From Rhizorhabdus histidinilytica (GTDB lineage: Bacteria; Pseudomonadota; Alphaproteobacteria; Sphingomonadales; Sphingomonadaceae): a stretch of 64,000 bases of DNA. The stretch is taken from NCBI RefSeq assembly GCF_900167915.1, contig NZ_FUYM01000003.1:1-64000 (forward strand), given 5' to 3'. Shown here piece after piece: positions 55,216-63,416 of this stretch. The notes below the pieces were generated by a model that saw nothing but the letters and a program-made list of their open reading frames with translations, did no database searches and was not told where the DNA came from. Position 1 is the first letter of the stretch; the number at the start of each line of letters is the position of its first letter. Made by a program: the position numbers and the translations under genes.

Positions 55216-56382
55216 ATGGCGAACACGGTGGAAATCAAGCGCAGCGGGGCGACGGCGAAGGACGATCCCAACTGCTTCAACCGCCTGCACTGGGCGCTGG
55301 AGCCGGTCGCCCATGCCCGTCCGGGCGACTATATCGTCTACGAGACCCGCGACGCCTTCGACGACCAGTTCAACTGGTCGACCACCCCGGCCGACGTCGC
55401 CGCCTGCGACCTCAACCGGGTCCACCCGATGACCGGCCCGGTCCATATCGAGGGCGCCGAGCGCGGCGACGCGCTGGCGGTGACGATCGTCGACATCGCC
55501 CCCTACGACTATGGCTATACCGTCATCGTCCCCGGCTTCGGCTTCCTGCGCGACGTCATCCCCGGGCCGTTCATCGCCAACTGGAAGCTCGACCGGCTCT
55601 GCGCGGTGTCGGACCAGATCCCCGGCGTCCGCGTGCCGATGTGCGCCTTCCCCGGATCGATCGGCGTGCTCCCCGGAAAGCCCGAGGTCGCCGCCGCGCT
55701 CGAACGTGAAGGCGCGCTGGCGGCGGCCGGCGGCTTCGCGCTGATGCCCGAGCCGGCCCGCGCCCTCCCCGCCGCGCTGTTCGCCGAAGGCGCGCCCTAT
55801 GCGGCCGAGGGGCTGCGCACCGTGGCGCCGCGCGAAAATGGCGGCAACATGGACATCAAGGCGATGCAGGTCGGCTCCACCGTGCTGTTCCCCGTGCTCG
55901 TCGACGGCGCGGGGCTGTGGACCGGCGACATTCATTTCGCCCAGGGCGACGGCGAGGTCTGCGGCACCGCGGTCGAGATGGCGGCGCGCGTCACCCTGAA
56001 GTGCGAGGTGATCAAGGGCGGCGGCAAGAACATCGTCTTCCCGCACGTCACCGGCAACGGCCAGCTTCGCAACACCGAGCCGGGCCGCTTCCACGCGATC
56101 GTCGGCATGCCCGTGAAGAAGAAGGGCGAGGTGCCGCCCCACCTCGCCTATCTCGACAGCCCCAAGGTCGCTGCCCTCACCAACCTGTCGGAGGACCTGA
56201 CCCTGGCGGCGCGCGACGCGCTGCTGCGGATGATCGACTGGATTTCCGAGACCAGGGGCTACAGCCGCGAGCAGGCCTATGCGATCTGCGCCGCCGCCGT
56301 CGACCTGCGCATCGGCCAGCTCGTCGACGTCCCCAACATCATCGTTTCCGCCGTGATCCCGCTCGACATCTTCGTCGAGTGA
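55216..56382 (+). CDS. Acetamidase/formamidase family protein
   Basis: The 388-residue protein shows the FmdA/AmdA pattern: VHPMTGPVHIEGAERGD (about 74-90), VPGFGFLRD, NGGNMDIKAMQVGSTVLFPV (about 212-231) and LWTGDIHFAQGDGEV (about 235-249). These cytosolic enzymes release ammonia from short amides. It leads the operon with Rieske alpha, small protein, SnoaL-like protein and ferredoxin (36-base gap), so the pathway substrate or an intermediate probably carries an amide, for example formamide or acetamide released after oxygenation. That link is inference. Confidence 0.87.
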   Translation: MANTVEIKRSGATAKDDPNCFNRLHWALEPVAHARPGDYIVYETRDAFDDQFNWSTTPADVAACDLNRVHPMTGPVHIEGAERGDALAVTIVDIAPYDYGYTVIVPGFGFLRDVIPGPFIANWKLDRLCAVSDQIPGVRVPMCAFPGSIGVLPGKPEVAAALEREGALAAAGGFALMPEPARALPAALFAEGAPYAAEGLRTVAPRENGGNMDIKAMQVGSTVLFPVLVDGAGLWTGDIHFAQGDGEVCGTAVEMAARVTLKCEVIKGGGKNIVFPHVTGNGQLRNTEPGRFHAIVGMPVKKKGEVPPHLAYLDSPKVAALTNLSEDLTLAARDALLRMIDWISETRGYSREQAYAICAAAVDLRIGQLVDVPNIIVSAVIPLDIFVE

Positions 56383-56417
56383 GCGAGCCCGATCGCGGCA
56401 CCATCGGAGAGTGAACC

Positions 56418-57611
56418 ATGAACGCTGAACATCGCTGGCTCGAAGCCTATCCGGAGCTCGGCTCCGGGCCGATCTCGACCGAACCCTATATCTCGCCCGA
56501 ATGGTACGAGAAGGAGAAGGAGAAGATCTTCAGCAAGGTCTGGCTGTGCGTCGGCCGCGCGAACGAGCTTCCGCGCCCGGGCGACTACAAGGTCAAGCGG
56601 ATCGAGGCGGCGAACACCTCGGTGATCGTGATGCGCGGCAAGGACGGCCAGATCCGCGCCTTCCACAATATGTGCGCGCATCGCGGCAACACCGTCGTCA
56701 CCGAGAGCGGACAGGAGACCTACGGCCGCAACCGGGCCGGCGTGATCACCTGCCGTTTCCACGGCTGGGTCTACGCCGCCGACGGCGCGCTGCGCAGCGT
56801 GCCGAGCCAGGAGCGCTTCTATTCCTGCTTCGACAAGGGCGAGAACGGCCTCGCACCGATCCATCTCGACACCTGGGAAGGCTTCCTGTTCATCAACGTC
56901 GCCGAGAAACCCGAGCACAGCCTGGCGGAATTCCTGGGCGACTATGCCGAGCATTTCCGCGGCTTCCCGTTCGAGGAGCTCGACTTCGGCTTCACCTACC
57001 GGACCGAGCTGGAGTGCAACTGGAAGGTCGCGCACGACGCCTTCGCCGAGGCCTATCATGTCGACACCATCCATGCCGGCTCCTTCCCCAACGTCTTTTC
57101 GAGCGGCCTGCAGAACGTCAAGCTGATGGGCCCGCATCGGACCTGCGCGGTCTGCCTGACGCTCGACGCCAAGCCGACCCCGGTGGCCGGCATTGCCAAC
57201 CGGATCGCCGGCGCCAGCCTCGTCTCGCAGCGCGGCGAGTCGATGCTGCCGCCGACGATCAATCCCGATCACCGGCCCGATTTCGCCTTCGAGCTGAGCG
57301 TGCTGTTCCCGAACACGCTGCTCCATGTGTCCGAGGGCATCTGGTTCACCCACCAGTTCTGGCCGCTCGCGCACAACCGGACGCTGTGGGAGGGCCGCTA
57401 TTATGTGAAGGCGCCGACCAGCAACGCCGGCCGCTGGGCGATCGAGCATGCGATGACGCTGCAACGCAACGCCTGGCTGGAGGATACCGCGACGATGGAG
57501 GACACGCAGCGGGCGATGCAGTCGCGCGCCAAGATGCACCAGCACCTCCAGGACGATGAGATCCTGATCCGCCACGCCACGGTCGTCGTCGACCGTTATG
57601 TGAACGCCTGA
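56418..57611 (+). CDS. Rieske non-heme iron oxygenase alpha subunit
   Basis: The 397-residue protein has a Rieske centre CAHRG (about 90-94) and CRFHGW (about 116-121). The iron ligands lie in NWKVAHDAFAEAYHVDTIH (about 201-219), with Glu in place of the bridging Asp. A C-terminal acidic segment WLEDTATMEDT follows. The neighbours downstream are the small protein, the SnoaL-like protein and a Rieske ferredoxin that can deliver electrons. It is a close paralogue of 50626. Substrate unknown. Confidence 0.9.
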   Translation: MNAEHRWLEAYPELGSGPISTEPYISPEWYEKEKEKIFSKVWLCVGRANELPRPGDYKVKRIEAANTSVIVMRGKDGQIRAFHNMCAHRGNTVVTESGQETYGRNRAGVITCRFHGWVYAADGALRSVPSQERFYSCFDKGENGLAPIHLDTWEGFLFINVAEKPEHSLAEFLGDYAEHFRGFPFEELDFGFTYRTELECNWKVAHDAFAEAYHVDTIHAGSFPNVFSSGLQNVKLMGPHRTCAVCLTLDAKPTPVAGIANRIAGASLVSQRGESMLPPTINPDHRPDFAFELSVLFPNTLLHVSEGIWFTHQFWPLAHNRTLWEGRYYVKAPTSNAGRWAIEHAMTLQRNAWLEDTATMEDTQRAMQSRAKMHQHLQDDEILIRHATVVVDRYVNA

Positions 57612-57629
57612 CCTCCGGGGGATGGAAGA

Positions 57630-58007
57630 ATGACCGAATTGACGCTGCCCACGGCGTTCGCCGATCTGGCGCCGTGGCTCGACTGGGCGCTGCCCACCGC
57701 CGATGGCCGCCAGGCCAAGCGGCTCGCCTCGACCTCCGAGACGCTCCGCCGCTTCTACGACGCGGTGCTGCCCCGGCTGGAGGCGATCCTCGCCGAGGTC
57801 GACAAGCATCCGCTCGGCCAGTTGCCGCCGACGCTCCGTCCGCTCTACGACATCGCCCTCTCACTGGCCGAGGTAGCGCCGCATATCGAGCTGTACGACG
57901 GCGCGGTCGGCGTGCCCTACGCGTTCGAGGAGGGCCGCTTCATCGCCGTCCATGGCGACCAGCCGACCTGGAGCACGCCGCAACCGATGATGACGCCGGC
58001 GCCATGA
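57630..58007 (+). CDS. Small Rieske-associated protein of unknown family (paralogue 2 of 3)
   Basis: The 125-residue protein starts 18 bases after the alpha gene and overlaps the SnoaL-like gene by 4 bases. It carries the family pattern LPTAF (6-10), DWALPT (18-23), a conserved Arg and ST (31-36), FYD (42-44), AEVAPHIELYD (about 80-90) and RFIAVHGD (about 102-109). The strong coupling with both oxygenase components argues for a shared complex or for matched expression. Function unknown. Confidence 0.75.
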   Translation: MTELTLPTAFADLAPWLDWALPTADGRQAKRLASTSETLRRFYDAVLPRLEAILAEVDKHPLGQLPPTLRPLYDIALSLAEVAPHIELYDGAVGVPYAFEEGRFIAVHGDQPTWSTPQPMMTPAP

Positions 58008-58492
58008 GCGCCGGCCCGTCGATCGAGCAGCGCCTGGCCCGGATCGAGGCGCGCGCCGAGATCAGCGATCTCGTCGCGCGCTATGCCCGTGGCGCCGACC
58101 GCAAGAACGATCCCGCGATACTGGGCCCATTGTTCGCCGAGGACGCGGTGTGGACGGCGGAGGGTTTCGGCGACCTGACCGGCCGCGCGGCGATCGCCAC
58201 CGGCCTCGCCGCGCTCGCCGCCGAGCGGGTGCTCTGGTCGATCCACTATATGACCGCGCCGCTCGTCGAGCTGTCGGATGACGGCGCGACCGCCCGCTGC
58301 CACTGGTATCTGTGGGAGCTGTGCACCCTGTCCGAGGCGGCGGGACCGACCGATAGCTGGTTCGGCGGCTGGTACGACAGCGAACTCAGGCGGACCGGCG
58401 AGGGCTGGCGCTTCACGCGCGTCACCCTCGACGTCCGCATCCAGGGAGAGGCGAATCCGCCATGGCAACTCAAGAAACCGGTGCAGATGTGA
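58004..58492 (+). CDS. SnoaL/NTF2-like protein, probable oxygenase beta-type subunit
   Basis: ATG 58004 overlaps the preceding stop. The 162-residue protein reads IEQRLARIEARAEISDLVAR (7-26), LGPLFAEDAVW, LTGRAAIATGL, WSIHYM and WYLWELC, matching the NTF2-like protein at 51886. A beta-type subunit for the alpha at 56418 is the favoured reading. The gene order here is alpha, small protein, NTF2-like; in the minus-strand operon it is NTF2-like, alpha, small protein. Confidence 0.77.
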   Translation: MSAGPSIEQRLARIEARAEISDLVARYARGADRKNDPAILGPLFAEDAVWTAEGFGDLTGRAAIATGLAALAAERVLWSIHYMTAPLVELSDDGATARCHWYLWELCTLSEAAGPTDSWFGGWYDSELRRTGEGWRFTRVTLDVRIQGEANPPWQLKKPVQM

Positions 58493-58794
58493 CGATCAGG
58501 CTTTGCGCAACCGATGACATTCCCGAGGGCGAGGTCCGTCAGTTCGCGGTCGACGATGGGCGAACGCTCGCCGTCTACCGTCTCGACGGCGACTATTTCG
58601 CCACCGACGACCTCTGCACCCATGGCGACGCCTCGTTGTCCGAGGGCGAGATCGAGGACGGCAAGATTCTTTGCCCCTATCATATGGGCAGCTTCGATAT
58701 CCGCACCGGCGAAGCCTGTGCCGCCCCCTGCTCGATCGCGATCAGGACCTATAAGCTGGCAGTCGACGGGGACGACGTGCTGCTGCTCGACTGA
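58462..58794 (+). CDS. Rieske-type [2Fe-2S] ferredoxin
   Basis: The 110-residue protein has both cluster motifs, CTHGDASLSEG (about 47-57) and CPYHMGSFDIRTG (about 66-78), and matches the ferredoxin component of three-part dioxygenases. ATG 58462 follows GGGAGAGG and overlaps the upstream gene by 31 bases. A GTG at 58489 is a less likely start. No ferredoxin reductase is encoded in the window, so one must come from elsewhere. Confidence 0.9.
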   Translation: MATQETGADVTIRLCATDDIPEGEVRQFAVDDGRTLAVYRLDGDYFATDDLCTHGDASLSEGEIEDGKILCPYHMGSFDIRTGEACAAPCSIAIRTYKLAVDGDDVLLLD

Positions 58795-58810
58795 GTTCCC
58801 CTTCGCCGTC

Positions 58811-58830
58811 ATCCCGGCGGAGGCCGGGAT
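58811..58830. repeat. Short copy of the sphingomonad intergenic hairpin
   Basis: ATCCCGGC and GCCGGGAT flank GGAG. It is a partial copy of the longer hairpin 37 bases downstream. Confidence 0.6.
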
Positions 58831-58866
58831 CTCAGGCGGCTCCTGCCTCGACCTCGTCTCCTCTCT

Positions 58867-58898
58867 CCCGTCATCCCGGCCTCCGCCGGGATGACGGG
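58867..58898. terminator. Perfect 14-base-pair hairpin between convergent genes
   Basis: CCCGTCATCCCGGC and GCCGGGATGACGGG flank CTCC. It lies between the stops of the ferredoxin (plus) and AraC (minus) genes and can stop transcription from both sides. The sequence belongs to a highly repeated intergenic family that I associate with sphingomonad genomes. Confidence 0.7.
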
Positions 58899-58907
58899 CC
58901 GGGAGGC

Positions 58908-59939
58908 TTAGTGCGCATTCATCCGCTTGAGCGTCGCCGAAGGGCGCTCGCCGAAGCGGTCGAGATAGTCCCGCGCGAATTTCGAGAGATGGGTGAAGCC
59001 GCAGGCGAGCGCGACCTCGGTCACCGACAGACCTTCGTCGGCCGCCACCTTGAGCTGGCGATGCGCCAGATCGAGCCGGTGGTTCTTCAGATAGACCATC
59101 GGCGTCGTGTCGCGGAAGCGACGGAAGCCGGCATGGAGCGACCGGGCGCTGACGCCCGACACCGCGATCATCTCTTCGAGCGAGATCGGATCGCGCGAAT
59201 GCTCGCGGATGTAATCCTCGACCCGGCGGACATAATAGGGCGCCGGGCTCGACGGCGGCGCATCGAACAGCTCCGAATAATTGTGCGGCACCGCCGCCAG
59301 CAGCAGCCGCTGCAACGCCTCCTCCACCGTGCCGCAGGCGCGCGCATGGGTGAAGCCGGCGATCCCCGAGTCGAGGTCGTCGCAGATGGTGCGGACGAGA
59401 TGGGCGAAGGCCGCCGCCGGCCCCTGGAGACGAACCGGCTGGGCAGAAAAGTGCAATGCGCGCGGGCGGAAGCCGAGTTCCTGCGCCAGCACCGACTCGA
59501 GCCCGCATTTGGACATCTTGACGGTGAAATGCTTGTAGCCCTCGCCGAAGGTCTGCTTCACCTGCACGTCGGGATCGAGCACGCACATCTGTCCCGGTGA
59601 CAGCTCGATCGTGCCCTGCTCCTGCGCGATCTGGGCAACGCCCGACAGGGAGAACTGCACGAGGTAGAGCGCGTTGGCGGGCGGGATGTTGACGACGACC
59701 CGGCCATAGGGGTTGCCGTAGTCGGTGGCGTTGAACGTCACCGACTTGAGCGACGCCTGGTGGTGACGGAACGCGATCGGCGGATTTCCGCCCTCGATCC
59801 GCAGATCGTGCGGGCAGAACATCCGGCTCATATGGTCATGGACCTCGTCGATGTCCGTGGTCACGAGCCGAGCGAGCCGCGATAGCGGCATGCCGGTCCC
59901 GTCCCAGTCGCGGGGCGCATCCAGGTTGGTGATCATCAT
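58908..59939 (-). CDS. AraC-family transcriptional regulator (XylS/FeaR-like)
   Basis: The 343-residue protein has an N-terminal AraC-binding-like domain of the type found in regulators of aromatic catabolism, and two C-terminal helix-turn-helix units (ISLEEMIAVSGVSARSLHAG, about 250-269, and VTEVALACGFTHLSKFAR, about 304-321). It lies 31 bases after the racemase-like gene. The adjacent oxygenase operons on both sides are its likely targets. Confidence 0.88.
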   Translation of the reverse strand: MMITNLDAPRDWDGTGMPLSRLARLVTTDIDEVHDHMSRMFCPHDLRIEGGNPPIAFRHHQASLKSVTFNATDYGNPYGRVVVNIPPANALYLVQFSLSGVAQIAQEQGTIELSPGQMCVLDPDVQVKQTFGEGYKHFTVKMSKCGLESVLAQELGFRPRALHFSAQPVRLQGPAAAFAHLVRTICDDLDSGIAGFTHARACGTVEEALQRLLLAAVPHNYSELFDAPPSSPAPYYVRRVEDYIREHSRDPISLEEMIAVSGVSARSLHAGFRRFRDTTPMVYLKNHRLDLAHRQLKVAADEGLSVTEVALACGFTHLSKFARDYLDRFGERPSATLKRMNAH

Positions 59940-59970
59940 AACCTAACCTCCACGTTCCGGTTAGATCCTC

Positions 59971-60711
59971 TTATCGGCCGTCGAAGATCCCGTCGGCCGT
60001 CCGTTCCGGATCCGGATACCGACGCTTGCTGTGCGCGAGACCCAAGTCGAGCAGCATTTCACAACTCTTGAACGCCACCAAGCCCGGATTGAGAACCGGT
60101 ACGGAAAGGCGCTCCGCCAGGAAGGCGTGCGACTGGTGCATGGTGGTCGATCCGAGAATCAGCAGGTCGGCGCCGTCCTGCTCGATCGCCGCTCGCGCCG
60201 CATCGAGCAGCAGCGGAAAGACGCTGTCCTCCTTGCCGGCCAGCAGCTCCGCCGTGTCGGGGCGCACGCCGATCGAGCGGATCGAGGCGAGCCGATCCTC
60301 CAGCCCCTGCTCGGCCAGCACCTTCTCGTACAGCCAGCGCCAACGGTCCCACATGCTGATGATCGAGAAGCGGCGGCCGAGCTGGCAGGCGAGCAGGTAG
60401 GTCGCCTGCGCCGTGCCCACCACCGGGATCGACAGCCGCGACCGCAGCGCGGTGACGCCGGAATCGCTCATCGAATTGATGCATACCGCGTCGAAGCCCT
60501 CGGCCTCCGCCCGCGCCCCTGCCTCCAGGCAGAAGGCGTCGGCGATCACGCCTTCATAAGGGGAATCGAGCGTCGCCCCGCCGCGCGCCGCACAGGTGAA
60601 CTCGACCGATATGTCGGGCCGCACCAGATGCGCGGGTATTTGCCTCGCGAAGCTCGCCAGCGCCGCCTCGGGCACCGGCACGGGCACGATCATCCTGATC
60701 CGCTTGTTCAT
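59971..60711 (-). CDS. Asp/Glu/hydantoin racemase-superfamily protein with Ser at both catalytic Cys positions
   Basis: I choose ATG 60711, with GAGGAGG about 10 bases upstream; an ATG at 60720 touches that site. The 246-residue protein has the superfamily frame, including DAVCINSMSDSG (74-85) and LLILGSTTMHQS (183-194). In hydantoin and aspartate racemases these segments contain the two catalytic Cys residues; here they are Ser80 and Ser188. A role other than two-base racemisation is likely, for example an isomerase or decarboxylase. It is co-transcribed with the AraC gene and divergent from a Rieske module. Confidence 0.78.
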   Translation of the reverse strand: MNKRIRMIVPVPVPEAALASFARQIPAHLVRPDISVEFTCAARGGATLDSPYEGVIADAFCLEAGARAEAEGFDAVCINSMSDSGVTALRSRLSIPVVGTAQATYLLACQLGRRFSIISMWDRWRWLYEKVLAEQGLEDRLASIRSIGVRPDTAELLAGKEDSVFPLLLDAARAAIEQDGADLLILGSTTMHQSHAFLAERLSVPVLNPGLVAFKSCEMLLDLGLAHSKRRYPDPERTADGIFDGR

Positions 60712-60954
60712 TCGGCCCATCCCTCCTCGGGGCCGGGCCTCGCCGGTCGCGATGCCCATCATCTCGTCACGACGCCCAACCCTGAAAATATCTTTGTCAG
60801 AATCGGGCTTATCAGCGGCCATCGCCACGACAAGCCGCGTCTGCGGGACCGCCGCCATATTCCGCAGTGAGCGGCCAGTGCCTGCGCAGGGAGGATAGCC
60901 GCAGCCTCCCCCGGCAACGCAGGCTTCGTGCGAACAGGGAGAAGAGAGGTTGCG

Positions 60955-61311
60955 ATGGCCGAAATGCTGCCCCCGGGATTCGAGGATCTGCTGCCCTTCA
61001 TCGACTGGGCCAAGCCGACCGAACTCGAACGCAACGACAAGCGCTGGTCGGCCTCGCTGGAGGAGAGCCAGGCCTTCTACGACCGGATGATCGAGCGCGG
61101 GCCCGCCGCGCTCGAATATCTCGCACCATTCGAGCTTTCGGCGATCGGCGGCGCCGACCGGCGGCTGCTCGACATGTGCCTCGCCCTCGCCGAATGCTCG
61201 GCGACAATCGAGATGTACGGCGATCCGCGCCCCAAATATGTCTTCCCGATCGCCCGCTTCGTGCCGACCCACGACGCCTGGCCGCTCGCCGGCATGGGAG
61301 GCCGCGCATGA
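60955..61311 (+). CDS. Small Rieske-associated protein of unknown family (paralogue 3 of 3)
   Basis: ATG 60955 follows GAGAGG by 6 bases and gives 118 residues; a GTG at 60928 is less likely. The pattern shared with paralogues 1 and 2 is LPPGF (5-9), DWAKPT (17-22), RWSAS (30-34), FYD (41-43), an AE-x4-IEMYGD segment (about 80-91) and RFVPTHD (about 101-107). Here it precedes the alpha gene and overlaps it (ATGA), opposite to the order in the other two modules. Confidence 0.75.
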   Translation: MAEMLPPGFEDLLPFIDWAKPTELERNDKRWSASLEESQAFYDRMIERGPAALEYLAPFELSAIGGADRRLLDMCLALAECSATIEMYGDPRPKYVFPIARFVPTHDAWPLAGMGGRA

Positions 61312-62498
61312 GCACCCGGCCCTGCCGCTTCATGGAGCGCTATCCCGAGGAAGGTCGCGATCCGATCCCGGTCGAGCGCTACACCTCGCCCGACTATTTC
61401 AACCTCGAACGCGAGCGGATATTCCGCCGCAAGTGGCTGAATGTCGGCCATATCCTTCAGGCGCCGAAGCCGGGCGACTATTTCGTCGCGGACCTCAAGA
61501 TCCTCGACACCTCGCTGCTGGTGATCCACGGCAAGGACGGCCAGTATCGCGCCTTCCACAACATGTGCTCGCACCGCGGTGCGCCGGTTGCGTGGGATGC
61601 GCAGGGCTCGTGCAAGGGCTATCTCGCCTGTCGCTTCCACGGCTGGGTCTACGACACCACCGGCAAGCTGGTGCAGATCAGCGACGCCGCCAACTTCCCC
61701 GGCGTGAAGGCCGAAGAGAACGGCCTGACTCCGGTCCATTGCGCGGTGTGGAAGGGTTTCGTCTTCGTCAACATGGCAGCCGAGCCCGAGGAGACGCTGC
61801 TCGACTATCTCGGCCCCGTCGCCGAGGAGGTCGGCCGGTTCGACTTCGAGGGCTTTACCCCGGCCTTCTCCTACCGCATCGACGAGAATGTGAACTGGAA
61901 GACGCTGCAGGAGGCCCAGCTCGAAGGCTGGCACCTGCCCTATCTCCACGAAAAGACGCTGGCCCGCGCGGTGAAGGTCGACGGCAACCAGTATCGCCAT
62001 GCTGCGATCGAGTTGCACGGGCTGCACGGCGTGCTCGGCTCGCCGCCGCCCGACAGCTTCACCCCTCCGCCGACCGCGATGCTCGCCAGCCGCTTCGGGA
62101 CGGGCACGGTCCAGGCGTTCGGCGCCAAGCTCGACGGCAATGGCGAGGGCTATCGCTTCCGCGGCTCGTTCGATTTCTGGCACATCTTCCCGAACTTCTT
62201 CGTGGGGCTGCTCAACGGGCTGTTCTTCACCTTCAACATCTGGCCGCAGGCGGTCGATCGCAGCGTGTGGGAGATCAAGGGCTATTATCCGCCGGTGAAG
62301 ACCGCCGGCGAGCTGTTCGCCCGCGAATATTCGAAGGTCGGCCTGCGCGACCCGATGATGGAGGACTGCTTCACCCACGAGCTGATCTGCGCGCAGCTCA
62401 AGTCGGGCGCCAAGCAGCACATCTTCTTCCAGGACGAGGAGATGCTCGCCCGTCACCTGAGCAACGGCGTCGATCGCTGCGTGCGCGGCCTCGCCTGA
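61308..62498 (+). CDS. Rieske non-heme iron oxygenase alpha subunit
   Basis: The 396-residue protein has a Rieske centre CSHRG (about 86-90) and CRFHGW (about 108-113). The iron site is in NWKTLQEAQLEGWHLPYLH (about 190-208). It is more distant from the other two alphas and has no SnoaL-like partner next to it. ATG overlaps the stop of the small protein gene. The neighbouring catR and catB genes suggest that its product may be a catechol or may lead to one, but no direct evidence links them. Confidence 0.9.
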   Translation: MSTRPCRFMERYPEEGRDPIPVERYTSPDYFNLERERIFRRKWLNVGHILQAPKPGDYFVADLKILDTSLLVIHGKDGQYRAFHNMCSHRGAPVAWDAQGSCKGYLACRFHGWVYDTTGKLVQISDAANFPGVKAEENGLTPVHCAVWKGFVFVNMAAEPEETLLDYLGPVAEEVGRFDFEGFTPAFSYRIDENVNWKTLQEAQLEGWHLPYLHEKTLARAVKVDGNQYRHAAIELHGLHGVLGSPPPDSFTPPPTAMLASRFGTGTVQAFGAKLDGNGEGYRFRGSFDFWHIFPNFFVGLLNGLFFTFNIWPQAVDRSVWEIKGYYPPVKTAGELFAREYSKVGLRDPMMEDCFTHELICAQLKSGAKQHIFFQDEEMLARHLSNGVDRCVRGLA

Positions 62499-62515
62499 CC
62501 GGCGGCCGCGCCGGC

Positions 62516-63415
62516 CTACCCCTCCCTGTGGCTCGCGTGCAGCTCGCAGCTTATCTCGATGAGCCGGACGAGCTCGGCCGAGATGTCGCCGGCGCGGTGG
62601 ATCATCATGATCGGGGAATGGGCCGCCTTCTCGGCGATCGGCAGATAGGCGACGTCGTCCCGCTTCAGCCGCTGCACCGATTCGGGGACGATCGAAAGCC
62701 CGGTATGGGCCGCGACCAGGCCGATCGCGGTCTGCAGCTCGCGCACCTCCTGCACCATTTCGGGCTGGAGGCCGAGGTCATGGAAGATGCTCAATATCTG
62801 GTCGGCGTAGCTCGGCCGCGCCGGCCGCGGATAGATGATCAGCGGCTCCTCCATCAGCTCGGCGAGGTGGAGCGGGCGGCCCACCTGGGTCAGCGGATGA
62901 TCGACCGGCACCACCGCGACGAGCGGCTCCTCCATCAGCACGATCCGGCGGATCGCCGCGTCCTCGAAGCGCAGGCGGCCGAAGCCGACGTCGATCCGCC
63001 CTTCCTTGAGCGCGGCGATCTGCTCGACCGTCGAGCATTCGATCACCGACACCTCGACATGGTCGGCGGTGGCGCGAAAGCGGCGGATCACCTCGGGCAG
63101 CAGCCCGAACAGGGTCGACCCGACGAAGCCGATGACGAAGCGCCGCCGTCCCTTGCCGGCATGGTCGCGCATCATGCCGCGAAGTTGATCGACCCCGGCG
63201 AGGACGTGGACGGCATGCTCGTAGAGCAGCCGCCCCGCCTCGGTCAGCCGCAGCGGGCGGGCGTCGCGGTCGAACAGCTCGGCCGCCACCTCCTCCTCGA
63301 GCTGGCGGATCTGGCGGCTCAGCGGCGGCTGGGCGATGTTGAGCACCTCCGCCGCGCGCGTGAAATTGCGCTCGTTGGCGACGGCGACAAAGTAGCGAAG
63401 GTGGCGCAGTTCCAT
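62516..63415 (-). CDS. catR: LysR-family regulator CatR/CatM/BenM type
   Basis: The 299-residue protein begins MELRHLRYFVAVANERNFTRAAE, the hallmark of this branch, and has an effector domain typical of muconate- or benzoate-sensing regulators. ATG 63415 fits the family; a TTG at 63436 would translate through the operator. It is divergent from catB, and a textbook ATAC-N7-GTAT site lies directly upstream, so regulation of catB and autorepression are expected. Confidence 0.88.
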   Translation of the reverse strand: MELRHLRYFVAVANERNFTRAAEVLNIAQPPLSRQIRQLEEEVAAELFDRDARPLRLTEAGRLLYEHAVHVLAGVDQLRGMMRDHAGKGRRRFVIGFVGSTLFGLLPEVIRRFRATADHVEVSVIECSTVEQIAALKEGRIDVGFGRLRFEDAAIRRIVLMEEPLVAVVPVDHPLTQVGRPLHLAELMEEPLIIYPRPARPSYADQILSIFHDLGLQPEMVQEVRELQTAIGLVAAHTGLSIVPESVQRLKRDDVAYLPIAEKAAHSPIMMIHRAGDISAELVRLIEISCELHASHREG

Positions 63416-63416
63416 A

